From JANQIO01 sp965601975 (lineage in GTDB: Bacteria > Pseudomonadota > Gammaproteobacteria > Pseudomonadales > Halieaceae): a stretch of DNA of 64,000 nt. The stretch's first letter is position 1. Each line of letters begins with the position of its first letter. Location of the stretch: contig OZ271856.1 in NCBI GenBank assembly GCA_965601975.1, forward strand, positions 3,968,001 to 4,032,000. The letters run 5' to 3'. Below the pieces are notes generated by a model, which searched no databases, had not been told where the DNA came from, and saw only the letters and a list, made by a program, of their open reading frames with translations. This document shows positions 36,691 to 45,713 of this stretch, piece by piece. The position numbers and the translations under genes are program-made.

Positions 36691-37277
36691 GATGCACCCC
36701 CCGAAGTGGCACTTCCCAAACCTGAACTTGCCCCTCCGCCGTCAATGTCGACAGCAGAGGTCTTCAGCGGTTTTGTAGCAGGAGGCGCATCACCAAAAGA
36801 GATCTCCGGGAACAGAGCCGCATCCACCACATCGGCCGCGACCACTGCCTCAAAAGACCGCACCGTGTCCATGGCGCTGATGATGGTCTGGTAGTCCACC
36901 CCCTCTTCCGACAGGATGGTGATGTTGCGGCGCTCGATGCCCTGCTCCCGCAGCTGCCGCTTCACTTCCTGCAGCACCAGGCTCAGCAGCTCGAAATCGT
37001 AGCCACCCTCCTCGGTCATCGGGATGTTCTTCAGCATGATGCCGCGGGGGAAATCCACTCGCATCGAGCCTTCGCGGATCACCAGTTCCACCTGCTGGTT
37101 GTCATCATCACCCTCTGCACCGCCGGCGGCAGCATTCGGGAGGTTGACCTCGATGGCCGCCACCTGCGAGAACACCAGGCTCAGCAACAGCACCGGCACC
37201 AGCACGATCATCAGGTTCATGAACGCAGTGATATCGAGTTCCGCCTCGTTGCGTTGTACGCGACGTCGTATCTTCAT
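36687..37277 (-). CDS. ExbD/TolR-family protein with Asn at the motor position
   Basis: 196 residues. The membrane helix begins LDITAFMNLMIVLVPVLLLS; aligned with E. coli ExbD (TPFIDVMLVLL) its Asn21 takes the place of the essential Asp25. The periplasmic domain (REGSMRVDFPRGIMLKN ... EGVDYQTIISAMDTVR) keeps the ExbD fold. A Pro in the helix follows (VLVPVLL). It likely serves as a structural or regulatory partner of the second ExbD. It starts 10 bases after the ExbB/TolQ stop. Confidence 0.87.
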   Translation of the reverse strand: MKIRRRVQRNEAELDITAFMNLMIVLVPVLLLSLVFSQVAAIEVNLPNAAAGGAEGDDDNQQVELVIREGSMRVDFPRGIMLKNIPMTEEGGYDFELLSLVLQEVKRQLREQGIERRNITILSEEGVDYQTIISAMDTVRSFEAVVAADVVDAALFPEISFGDAPPATKPLKTSAVDIDGGGASSGLGSATSGGAS

Positions 37278-37287
37278 GGCGTTTGCC

Positions 37288-37956
37288 TCAGGCGGCGTCT
37301 TCGGCCCGCGTTTTACCCTTGATCTGGTTGGCGTCAGCCAGCACGTTCAGCACTTTCACGCCGGCCATCTCGAAGCTGTCCACCAGTTCGATGGTCTTGG
37401 TCTGCAGCACCGCGTGCAGCAGCAGCAACGGGATCGCCGAGATCAGGCCGAAGGCGGTGGTGTTCATCGCCACTGAAATGGAGCTGGACAGCATGCTGGC
37501 CTTTTCGGCCGGCGCCGCGGTCGCGACCGCGGTAAACGCCGCAATCAGGCCGACGATGGTGCCCAGCAGGCCCAGCAGCGTCGCCACGTTGGCCAGCGTG
37601 GCCAGGTATTGGGTGCGCTTTTCAAGGCGCGGCAGCGCCTCCATCACACCCTCTTCCATGGCGGACTCGATTTCGTCGCGGCGGTTGTTGTTTACAAAGC
37701 GCGCGATACCCGCGGCAACGATGCGGTTCATCGGCACCTTGGAATCTTTGCCCGCACTGACAACGGCCTTGTACTCGCGGCTGCGCAGCGCTTTCATGAT
37801 GCTGTCGAAAGCCCTGCGGTTGGTGGCGCGGGACGCCGTCAGCACCAGCCAGCGCTCGACGGCGATGGCCAGTCCCACCGCCAGCACAATGGCGATGGGG
37901 AACATGAACGGTCCCCCGTTCTGGAAGAAACGAATGATCAGGTTATAGGTATCCAT
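37288..37956 (-). CDS. MotA/TolQ/ExbB-family proton channel protein
   Basis: 222 residues from the ATG at 37954-37956 (the frame is open 47 codons upstream, overlapping another gene, without homology). Three membrane helices: about 13-32, 110-135 and 150-175. The family signature LLGLLGTIVGLIAAF and NTTAFGLISAIPLLLLHA are both present, with the conserved Thr residues of the ion path. It forms the stator of the motor with the two ExbD-like proteins downstream. Closest analogue by context: AglR of Myxococcus. Confidence 0.9.
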   Translation of the reverse strand: MDTYNLIIRFFQNGGPFMFPIAIVLAVGLAIAVERWLVLTASRATNRRAFDSIMKALRSREYKAVVSAGKDSKVPMNRIVAAGIARFVNNNRRDEIESAMEEGVMEALPRLEKRTQYLATLANVATLLGLLGTIVGLIAAFTAVATAAPAEKASMLSSSISVAMNTTAFGLISAIPLLLLHAVLQTKTIELVDSFEMAGVKVLNVLADANQIKGKTRAEDAA

Positions 37957-37966
37957 GGTCTTGCCC

Positions 37967-38260
37967 TCAGTTTTCCCCTCTGGTTTCAGCAGTGGAATCC
38001 GCGCCGCCCAGTGCTTCGCGGTATTCCAGTTCGCGTACAAATTCATCGCGGTCCACGCCGCGGAACAGGTCGTCCGCCAGCGCTTGCGCAGGTACATACT
38101 CGTAATCCCTGGCCTCCGGCGGCTGCCAGGGCAGGATGTACATGACTCTCGGCTGTTCCTGGTTGCCCGTCACCGTCGCCCGCAGGGTGACGACCGGTTC
38201 CTGGGCCAGCGCCTGGCCGACAGCCAGCGTAAAAATCAGCACCATCATCGAGCGCATCAC
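37967..38260 (-). CDS. small exported protein, unknown
   Basis: 97 residues with a signal peptide (MMRSMMVLIFTLAVGQALA). The mature part has VMYILPWQPPEARDYEYVPAQALADDLFRGVDRDEF; I recognise no family. It overlaps the upstream TPR lipoprotein gene by four bases and precedes the TolQ-like gene by 10, so it belongs to the same translational unit. Confidence 0.75.
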   Translation of the reverse strand: MMRSMMVLIFTLAVGQALAQEPVVTLRATVTGNQEQPRVMYILPWQPPEARDYEYVPAQALADDLFRGVDRDEFVRELEYREALGGADSTAETRGEN

Positions 38261-38943
38261 TGGTCACCCCGCTGCACGACCTGGGTGAACTGACGCTCCA
38301 GGTCGATGATCCAGCCGGCCACGGTGCGGTCCTCGCCACCGGTCAGCGACTGGTAGCGGTAGTAATGCTCAAGCGCCTTCTCCCGCTCGCCCCGATACAG
38401 GTCGTAGAGCACCCCCAGGTTGCGGTGGGTAGCGGCGTGATCGTCCCAGACCGACAGGGCCGACAGGTATACTTCTTCCGCCTCGTCGAAGCGGCCCTGC
38501 TGCCTCAGGAATATCGCGTACTGGTTGTAGGCATCCAGGTTGCGTTTGTTGACCTCCAGGGTCACCTGGAAGAAGTGCTCTGCATCCTGCATGCGCCCCT
38601 CGGCGGCGTGCAGCAACGCCAGGTTCAGGTAGGGGCCCGACAGTTTCGGATACTCATTGATCAACCATTCCAGGTCTGCCCGCGCCGTGGCCCAGTCCTC
38701 GGTCGCCATCGCCGCGGTAGCGGCGGCAAAACGCTGGCGGGCGCTGTCGCTGACCCGGCGCCGGCTGTCGAGATAGGGATTTTCCGACGCTATGGCTTCC
38801 GGGGTGGGCGCTTCCGGTGCGGTGTCACCCGCCTGCTCCACTGAAGTGGTTTCGGAACCGCCGGGCAGCGGCAAACTCGGCATGGAACCACAGCCCGCCA
38901 GGGAAGCCAGCGCGAGAACAGCGATGAGGAGACGCGCAGACAT
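38257..38943 (-). CDS. TPR-repeat lipoprotein
   Basis: 228 residues with lipobox LAGC at about residue 18, a Pro/Glu/Thr-rich linker (about 20-60), then three or four TPR-type helical hairpins (about 68-210: ATEDWATARADLEWL, PYLNLALLHAAEGRMQDAEHFFQ, AYNQYAIFLRQQGRFDEAEEVYL, ATHRNLGVLYDLYRGEREKALEHY). Similar in size to PilF-type lipoproteins. One-base overlap (TAATG) with the large TPR gene. Probably an outer-membrane-anchored scaffold of the cluster. Confidence 0.85.
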   Translation of the reverse strand: MSARLLIAVLALASLAGCGSMPSLPLPGGSETTSVEQAGDTAPEAPTPEAIASENPYLDSRRRVSDSARQRFAAATAAMATEDWATARADLEWLINEYPKLSGPYLNLALLHAAEGRMQDAEHFFQVTLEVNKRNLDAYNQYAIFLRQQGRFDEAEEVYLSALSVWDDHAATHRNLGVLYDLYRGEREKALEHYYRYQSLTGGEDRTVAGWIIDLERQFTQVVQRGDQ

Positions 38944-41714
38944 CAGTAAATCCCCTCGCTGTAGGCCATGGTCGTCTCACGCTTGGCGTAGCGCGCCGGC
39001 GACAGCGTCGCCAGTGACTTGAAACTCTCCTGGATCCAGTCGTCGTACCAACCATCCCAGCTGCGCCGCATATTGGCCTCGTGGATGGCAATGGCCTTCT
39101 CCTCGAAGGGATAGGCCTGCTCCTCCAGCAGCAGCTCATACTGCTCCAGCGCCAGCGCATCCAGTCCCTTGGGACGCTCCGATTCCATCAGGTCGACGCT
39201 AAGCTGGCGGTAGACTTCGCCCATGCGATAGGTTGCCAGGGAAGCAAATTCGGCGACGCCGTAGTCATTGGTTTTCTTGAAAGCCTTCAGCGCCTTCTGC
39301 ATGGCGGCGCGCTTCTTCTTCAGGCTCTTGTCCACGGGGTGGCGCAGCTTGACGCCGCGAAACGCATAGTACTCGTCGTCGGCGAAGACGCTGGACGCCT
39401 GCGCCGCCAGGAACAGCGATCGATCCGTTTGGCCGGCGCCCGCGCTGTCATGGGCGGCGATGGTCTTGCGCAGCCAGAAGCGACGCTTTTTCTGTTCGTT
39501 GCCCGCGTCGTAGAGTTCGGCGAGCCGGCGCATGGCTTCCAGCCGCGGCCCCATGGGCTGCTCCCACTCGTGGGCATAGCTGCGGAACCGGGCGATCGCC
39601 AGGTCGCGGTTGCCGGCTTTGTCGTAGTGCTCTGCGGTCAGGTACAGCATCTCCCGCGCGCGTTCCGGTTCCTTCTCCGCCGGTAGCAACGCATCCAGCT
39701 CACGGGCGGCGAGCTCCCACTGCTCGAGCTGCTCGTAGTTGTAGACCAGCTTCAGCGGCACTTCGGCGGCCAGGGCATCGCCCTTGAAGCGGCGGCGGAA
39801 GTCCGTAAGCAGCGCGTTGGCCTGCTGGTACTCGCCGGCATCCATGAAGTACTGGGCGGCGTCGAACTGGGCCTGGCGGCGGAAACTGGCGTTCGGGGTT
39901 TCTTCCACTACCTGCGCGAACTGCATGGCTGCGCCCAGGGTATCCCCCTCGGCGGCGATCACCTCGGCACGGCGATAGAGGCTGGCGGCGAGGCGTTCGA
40001 CGGTGGATTCGCGGCGCTCATCCGAAGACGGCATCCGCGCCAGCACTTCCCGGTAGCCCGATGCCGCATCGACATAGGATTCCAGTTCGAACCAGCTGTG
40101 GGCCATGACCAGGCTGGCCGGCAGCAGCAGGGTTTGCGGCGGCGTCGGCTCCAGGTTGGTAAGCGTCGCCGCGGCAATGATCGCCAGCCGGTATTCCGAC
40201 AGGGACAGCAGGCTGGCAGCCACGTCGTTCAGCACGGCGGGAGTTCGCTCGTCTGTGTCAAATTGCGAGGCAAACTTGAGCTGGCTCTCCACCTTGCGGC
40301 GCAGCACGCTGTCGTCCTGCGCGGCGTCCAGCAGCGGCTGGTAACCCACAATGGCGGCGTAACCGGCATCGGCGGCGCGCTCGTAGTCCGGGTAGTCGTA
40401 GGCCACCCACTCGAACGTCGCCACCGCCTGTTCGTGATCGCCCGACTCGGTGCGGGTTTCCGCCAGCAGGAAGCCCATCTCCGGGACCCGCTCGTCGGCC
40501 GGGAAACTGTCGATATACAGCTGGTAGTAGTCCGCCGCCTGGCGGTAGTTCTCGATCGCATCGTCGCCGGCCTGGGCCAGGGCATGGTGATAGGTGGCCA
40601 GTTCCTCGATAAACAGCGTGAGGTTGTCGGCAATCTCCTGCTGAACCTCAAAGTCCGCCAGCAGGAAGTACTCTCCGTCGACGCCGTAGCTGGCCACGTA
40701 GTCACGCTTTTCCACGATGATCTGGTCGCGGAACCCGGCCTTTTCATAAATGCCGATCACGCGCACGTGAAAGCGGTGGGCAAACTCCGAGGCCGGGTAG
40801 CGCCGGCTGAAGGCACGGAACGTCTCGGCGCTGTCGCGATAGCGCTCCTGCTTGAGATAGAGCTCACCGAGCTCCTGGTACAACAGCGGCTCGTAGCTGC
40901 GTTGACCGAGCTGCGTATAGGCGGCAGCGATGGTATCCACGCCTTCGAGATAGCTGAACACCACGGCCAGGACCCGGAAGCAGTCCGCCACCAGGGCGCG
41001 GTCCGCGGCGCTGAGCCCGTCCAGCTTGTTGTCCTCAGGCACCAGGCGGTCCAGGGTCTCGGAATAGGACCGAATGGACTGGCGGTAGCGCCCCTGCTTG
41101 AACTGGGCCCAGCCGTGCATGTACAGCGCGTTGAGGAAATAGGGGCTGGCCTCACCCGCTTCGATCACCGACTGGTAGCCGCGCTCCGCCTGGTCATAGC
41201 GCCCGGCGCTGAAATGGCTTTCCGCCACGCGGAACTGGGCCTCGATAAAGTGTTCCGAGCCGGGGTAGCCGCTGGCCAGCTCCTGCAGGGCCACCATGGC
41301 CTTGTCGGTATCGCCGATCATGTCGTGGGCCTTGGACAGCTGGTACAGCATGCGATCGCGGCCCTCGATATCCGGGTTTTCCTCCAGCAGTCGGCTGTAG
41401 GCGTCGATGGCTTCATCAAACAGGTCGGGCGCCTCACCCCCCTCGGCGAGGCTCGCTTCCGCCTCCAGCATTTCGATTCCCGCCAGGCGCTCCAGCACCA
41501 GTACCCGTGTCTCGGGATCATCGGTGACATCGAGGACGCCCAGGTAAACCTGGGACAGCTCCGCCAGGGTGATCTGCGGCACCGGCTCCTCGGTCGCAGG
41601 GAGCGCCACCGGCTCCAGCTCCGCCAGCGTCGCTTCCGGCTTCTCACCGTCGAACACGCCGAACATGCCGCAACCGGACAGCAGCAGTATTAGTGACAGG
41701 GCCAGCAATCTCAC
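38943..41714 (-). CDS. large TPR-repeat lipoprotein
   Basis: 923 residues with lipobox LSGC at about residue 15. It is nearly all helical repeats of TPR/outer-membrane assembly type (YPGSEHFIEAQFRVAESHFSAGRYDQAERGYQSV, YPASEFAHRFHVR and many more). Comparable by architecture and neighbours to GltE/AglT-type TPR lipoproteins of the Myxococcus gliding apparatus. It overlaps the upstream gene by four bases. Likely outer-membrane-bound and periplasmic, giving a long docking surface. Confidence 0.85.
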   Translation of the reverse strand: MRLLALSLILLLSGCGMFGVFDGEKPEATLAELEPVALPATEEPVPQITLAELSQVYLGVLDVTDDPETRVLVLERLAGIEMLEAEASLAEGGEAPDLFDEAIDAYSRLLEENPDIEGRDRMLYQLSKAHDMIGDTDKAMVALQELASGYPGSEHFIEAQFRVAESHFSAGRYDQAERGYQSVIEAGEASPYFLNALYMHGWAQFKQGRYRQSIRSYSETLDRLVPEDNKLDGLSAADRALVADCFRVLAVVFSYLEGVDTIAAAYTQLGQRSYEPLLYQELGELYLKQERYRDSAETFRAFSRRYPASEFAHRFHVRVIGIYEKAGFRDQIIVEKRDYVASYGVDGEYFLLADFEVQQEIADNLTLFIEELATYHHALAQAGDDAIENYRQAADYYQLYIDSFPADERVPEMGFLLAETRTESGDHEQAVATFEWVAYDYPDYERAADAGYAAIVGYQPLLDAAQDDSVLRRKVESQLKFASQFDTDERTPAVLNDVAASLLSLSEYRLAIIAAATLTNLEPTPPQTLLLPASLVMAHSWFELESYVDAASGYREVLARMPSSDERRESTVERLAASLYRRAEVIAAEGDTLGAAMQFAQVVEETPNASFRRQAQFDAAQYFMDAGEYQQANALLTDFRRRFKGDALAAEVPLKLVYNYEQLEQWELAARELDALLPAEKEPERAREMLYLTAEHYDKAGNRDLAIARFRSYAHEWEQPMGPRLEAMRRLAELYDAGNEQKKRRFWLRKTIAAHDSAGAGQTDRSLFLAAQASSVFADDEYYAFRGVKLRHPVDKSLKKKRAAMQKALKAFKKTNDYGVAEFASLATYRMGEVYRQLSVDLMESERPKGLDALALEQYELLLEEQAYPFEEKAIAIHEANMRRSWDGWYDDWIQESFKSLATLSPARYAKRETTMAYSEGIY

Positions 41715-43528
41715 GGCGTCACCCCGGCGCTGCTGCGGTCATACAGGCGCGCCACCGCCAGTCGCGACTGACCCAGGGAGCGCGCAAGCGCCACAGCCTG
41801 TTGTTCGAGTTCGGCAATTGCCACGCGGCGCAGACCGGATTCGCTCATCAGCAGCGCACCCTCGACCACGGTCTCCTGCTCGCCAACACGCTCCGTCAGC
41901 TGCGCAATACGGGGCGCAAAGTTTGAATAGCGCCGGTTGGCGATGGCGGCGTCCAGACTGGCCATCTGCCCGGAGGAAGCCTCCAGTGCCTGCTCCAGAT
42001 CGCCAAGCGCGCGGCGTGCCTGCCAGGCACGATCGGGGAATTCCTCATTGTCGTCCCAGATCAGCAGGCCGCGATACAAACGCAGCAGCTCGCGCTGATC
42101 CTCCGGCGCTTCAATTTTTTCGGCGAGTTCGGTGGCACGCTCGACCCGCTGCCACAGGGCGCGCTGGTCCGCATCCGCCAGGGCGCGACCGTCTGCCGCC
42201 TGTTCAGCCGCCAGCAGGCGCTCGCGCAGGGCTTCAGTGCTGGCCTGCAGCGACTGGTAACGCGCCTGCATCTGCTCGCGGCCGCCTCCGTCGATCACGC
42301 TTTCCCAGTTGGCCTGCTGTTCAAAATCCGCGGCGCCCAGCACTGTGAGCTTTTCCCGGGAGCGGACCAGGTGGGAACGGATTCGCTGCAAATCCCGCAG
42401 CTCCTTCATCGCGCCCTGGAACGCATGGCTTGAAATCAGGTGGCGGAGGTAAGGCGCTTCATCGGATACCGGCAGGATATCGTCGCCGAACAGCCACTCG
42501 TCGGAGGCGTCGACCTGCAGCTGCAGCAGGCCGGGCAGCGCCTCACCGCGGAACAGTGCGATCGCGCGGCGCACGTTGTCCAGTTCCGTCTGCAGCACAT
42601 CCGATGCCTGGCGATAGTGCGCCAGGGCCAGGCCGTCGCGGCCCAGCTGTTCATAGGCGTAGGGAATCGCCAGCAGGCTCTCGCGGACGCTCTGGCTTAC
42701 CGGCGGCTTCTTGGCCAGGGCCTGCCAGGGACTCAGGGCCGCCATGTAGTCCTCGCCTTCCATCGCCGCCCAGCCGTATCCCAGCAGTGCCCGGTCGGAC
42801 AGCGGGCTTTCCAGCCGCACGCGCACAAAATCATCGCGGGCGCCGCCAAAGTTGCCCGCCCCCATCTGTGCGTAACCCGACGCGGTAAAGGCGCGATCCC
42901 GCAGGGACTTCAGCTCGCTCTCGCCGCGGGCATCGACCAGCTGGCGGAAATGCACGGAGGCCTGGTCCCACTGGCCGACGGCCGCCAGCGACGCGCCCAT
43001 GTTGTAGTGATAATAGTGACGCCAGTCGGACTGCTCCGGCAGCTTCGCCGCCAGCGTCCGGGCATTCTCAAGTTCGCCGCGCCGAATAGCGACGGCGGCA
43101 CGCAGGTAGTCGGCCTCTTCTGCCAGGTCCTCAGACTGTATTTCGCCGGTCTGGCTGAGGGCGTACTCAACGCGCTCCAGTTCGCCTCTCTGCCAGGCGA
43201 CCTTGGCCAGGTAGAACCAGGCGCGACCGCGATCGACGCCCTCCCGCGGCTCACTCAGCAGCGCGGTGAACACGCGTTCCGCCTCGCGGTCCATCCCGTA
43301 GGACAGGGCGATGCCGCCGCGCAGCAGTTCTGCATTTTCGCCGTGAGGGCCGAGCTCCTGCTGGGTCTGACCCACCATGAGCTCGGTCAGGGAATTGAAA
43401 TAGTCGCCCTGGTAGAGATGAAACAGCGTGACTCCGTAGCGCAGGCTCTGCACGGTTTCCGCCGCGCTCGCCAGGGCGCAGGGAAATACCAGCGCGACAG
43501 CGAGAAAACGGGGAAAAAAGCCTGCCAT
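41711..43528 (-). CDS. exported TPR-like repeat protein
   Basis: 605 residues with a signal peptide ending near ALASAAE. The first 300 residues are TPR-like hairpins (LFHLYQGDYFNSLTELM, YFYLAKV-type repeats); the second half is rich in coiled coil (ASTEALRERLLAAEQAADGRALAD, VGEQETVVEGALLM). It overlaps the 923-residue gene by four bases. No lipobox, so it is probably soluble periplasmic. Resembles GltD-type large TPR proteins only in general design. Confidence 0.8.
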   Translation of the reverse strand: MAGFFPRFLAVALVFPCALASAAETVQSLRYGVTLFHLYQGDYFNSLTELMVGQTQQELGPHGENAELLRGGIALSYGMDREAERVFTALLSEPREGVDRGRAWFYLAKVAWQRGELERVEYALSQTGEIQSEDLAEEADYLRAAVAIRRGELENARTLAAKLPEQSDWRHYYHYNMGASLAAVGQWDQASVHFRQLVDARGESELKSLRDRAFTASGYAQMGAGNFGGARDDFVRVRLESPLSDRALLGYGWAAMEGEDYMAALSPWQALAKKPPVSQSVRESLLAIPYAYEQLGRDGLALAHYRQASDVLQTELDNVRRAIALFRGEALPGLLQLQVDASDEWLFGDDILPVSDEAPYLRHLISSHAFQGAMKELRDLQRIRSHLVRSREKLTVLGAADFEQQANWESVIDGGGREQMQARYQSLQASTEALRERLLAAEQAADGRALADADQRALWQRVERATELAEKIEAPEDQRELLRLYRGLLIWDDNEEFPDRAWQARRALGDLEQALEASSGQMASLDAAIANRRYSNFAPRIAQLTERVGEQETVVEGALLMSESGLRRVAIAELEQQAVALARSLGQSRLAVARLYDRSSAGVTP

Positions 43529-43532
43529 GGCG

Positions 43533-44066
43533 TTACCACTCCTTGACCACGAAATCGGGTTGCCGGGTCTCGGTGGAGTCGACGATCTTGAGTTCCAGGT
43601 GCTTGGGCCCGGACTGCTTGTCGATCACCAGCTGGGTACCGCGACGGTAATCCCGGCCCTTGGGACCAAAGCCGGTGAATACCGCAACGATTTCGTGCTC
43701 CCCGGACTTCATGTTGCCAAGGAACAGACGATGCACACCGCCCCGGCGCAGGGCGCTGAGCTGACGATCCGTATACAGGTAATGAGTGACGACCTTGCCG
43801 TCGATGGACAGCTTGACCGCATCCAGCTTGAAGAACTCGCCCACGTCTACTGACAGGAACACAGACAGCTGGGTGTCGCTGGGATAGAGCAGCTCTTCCT
43901 CGAGGATGAACAGGTCCCGGTTCAGCTCCAGGGTCTGCTGCTTGATGGACTGTATATCCTCAGATAGAACCGCGGTCTCCTCGCCCTGCGCAAGCGCGGA
44001 CAGGAGTGCAAGGCCCGTCAGCAACAGCGCTACGAGCGTGGGGTGGAGGTGAGATTTTGAGGTCAT
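43533..44066 (-). CDS. exported protein, unknown
   Basis: 177 residues with a signal peptide (about 1-28), a short coiled coil (LSEDIQSIKQQTLELNRDLFILEEEL), then a beta-rich domain (SVDVGEFFKLDAVKLSIDGKVVTHYLYTDRQ ... HRLFLGNMKSGEHEIVAVFTGFGPKGRDYRRG). No family known to me. It lies four bases before the 605-residue gene and one base after the Tat-exported gene, so it is part of the same operon. Confidence 0.75.
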   Translation of the reverse strand: MTSKSHLHPTLVALLLTGLALLSALAQGEETAVLSEDIQSIKQQTLELNRDLFILEEELLYPSDTQLSVFLSVDVGEFFKLDAVKLSIDGKVVTHYLYTDRQLSALRRGGVHRLFLGNMKSGEHEIVAVFTGFGPKGRDYRRGTQLVIDKQSGPKHLELKIVDSTETRQPDFVVKEW

Positions 44067-44067
44067 A

Positions 44068-45693
44068 TCAGGTGATCACTCCTCCCGAAATACTTGGCAG
44101 CGGCTGGAACGCGATATAGCGGTCCAGGGCCGTCGGGTCACCGAGCCCCTGTCCGGGGAAAAAGTTTTCCGTGGCAAACAGGCCCTGCTCACCGTGAAGC
44201 GCCATGTAATTGAGGATGACGGCTTCCACGTTGAGGTTGACGTTGTTCGCCATGGGCGTTGCCGAGGTCTCCACCGACGCGTCGTTGCGCATCCAGCCAA
44301 TCTGCTGGTGCAACAGCGGGTCGCTGAGACCGTCGTCCCATAGCTGCGGCATTCCTCCCGGGTCGTAGACCAGGAAGAACGAGCAGGCGGTTGAAGAGTT
44401 GTCACTGGACCACATGAACTTCTCGACGCCGTTGACCACTTCTGAAGTTCCGTTGCTGGACAGGGAGCCGTCGCTGAACACGTACAGCATCAGCGGTGTC
44501 GAGGTGCGCCGGGCATAGTCCAGGCAGGCTCCGATGCAGCGGCCCGCGCGCAGGTCGCGAGCGTCGGTGCTGTTGCGGGAGTTCCCGTGGTAGTCATAGC
44601 CGCCCATTTCAACGGTGCCGCAGCCGGCGATGCCGTCGACTACCAGCTTCATGACCGAGGCGGTCTTGCGGAATTCGCGGTCGTCGTCGAACTCTTCCTG
44701 GGTAAAGATGCCGTCGGGGCCGACGATGTTGGGATCCCGCTCCGGGTTCAGGGCTTCCGGGTCTGAAAAATTCTCGACTGTGTCGGCACTGCGCAGGTAC
44801 TCACAGCTGAAGCGGTCCTTGAGTCGCTGATCCTCATCGGTGGGATTGGCGATCCGGGTATTCACCAGGTCCAGCTTGAAGTCGGTAATCCGCTTCATGG
44901 ACTCCAGCACCGATACAATGTCCTCGGTGTCGTCCAGCAGATACTTCAGGTCGCCCACATCCACCAGGCCGCTGGCGTCAGAGGGTCGGTCGACCTTGGT
45001 CGGCTGCAGCTCGGGGTCGATCAGCATGGCGGGCGCCATGCTGTTGCCGCCTGACATGGAATTCTCCGACCCGATCAGCTGCAGGATCTGGCCCCGCAGG
45101 CCGGCCCGGTAAATGCCGTACATCGGGTTGTGCGGGTTGTTGCCGGTGTCGTTGTCGGAGCGGCCGGGAATCACCGCGCCGTTGCAGAAGCCGGCCACGC
45201 CGCTGGCCTTCTCCAGGATGCCGCGCAGCATGGCGCTCTCGCTGTGGAACAGCAGGCCCAGAGTGTCGTCGGTAAAGTCGCCGGTCAGCGTATTGGGGTT
45301 GGCGTTGAACGGCAGGATTTCCGGCGGCAGGCCAGTCCGGGCGTAGCCCGCCGTGCTCAGTGCATCCCGCTGCCCGCCCGGTCCGCCGACAATCACGTTG
45401 CCGCTGGCGAAGTTGGCGCCCCCGGCGAGATCGAAGCAGATAAAGGGAATCTTGCGACCGGCCACCTTGCCGAGATCACAGCTCGAGTAGTTGGTGAAAG
45501 CCGGATTGAGAAGGTCCGGCGAAATGGCGTGTGCCTTCGGACCCATCAGGCTGTACAGCGAGGTGCCCAGCAGCCCGCCACAGCCGGCCCTGAAGCCCTG
45601 GGAGATAAACTCCCGGCGGTTCATGGGTCGACGGTGATCCGGCTGTCTCAGCGGCTCATCGATTCCTATATGTTGTGGCCTGCGCCTGCGCAT
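44068..45693 (-). CDS. Tat-exported DUF1501-like protein
   Basis: 541 residues. The ATG at 45691-45693 is chosen because AGGAG lies six bases upstream. The N-terminus contains NRREFISQGFRAGCGG, a twin-arginine motif, with cleavage expected near GPKAHA. The body has ICFDLAGGANFASGN, a hydrophobic strand plus Gly-rich turn like the sulfatase-fold DUF1501 family, and MGGYDYHGNSRN. Export through Tat suggests folding or cofactor insertion in the cytoplasm. It is paired with a LamG/cytochrome lipoprotein 20 bases upstream, as DUF1501 genes are paired with cytochrome-LamG genes in Planctomycetes. Confidence 0.7.
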   Translation of the reverse strand: MRRRRPQHIGIDEPLRQPDHRRPMNRREFISQGFRAGCGGLLGTSLYSLMGPKAHAISPDLLNPAFTNYSSCDLGKVAGRKIPFICFDLAGGANFASGNVIVGGPGGQRDALSTAGYARTGLPPEILPFNANPNTLTGDFTDDTLGLLFHSESAMLRGILEKASGVAGFCNGAVIPGRSDNDTGNNPHNPMYGIYRAGLRGQILQLIGSENSMSGGNSMAPAMLIDPELQPTKVDRPSDASGLVDVGDLKYLLDDTEDIVSVLESMKRITDFKLDLVNTRIANPTDEDQRLKDRFSCEYLRSADTVENFSDPEALNPERDPNIVGPDGIFTQEEFDDDREFRKTASVMKLVVDGIAGCGTVEMGGYDYHGNSRNSTDARDLRAGRCIGACLDYARRTSTPLMLYVFSDGSLSSNGTSEVVNGVEKFMWSSDNSSTACSFFLVYDPGGMPQLWDDGLSDPLLHQQIGWMRNDASVETSATPMANNVNLNVEAVILNYMALHGEQGLFATENFFPGQGLGDPTALDRYIAFQPLPSISGGVIT

Positions 45694-45713
45694 GATCGTC
45701 TCCTGTCGGTCCG

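Noticed and set aside
40098..41693. A 531-codon plus-strand open frame opposite the 923-residue TPR gene
   Set aside because: The minus-strand gene has a lipobox, TPR pattern and overlapping neighbours; the plus-strand frame lacks any family feature.
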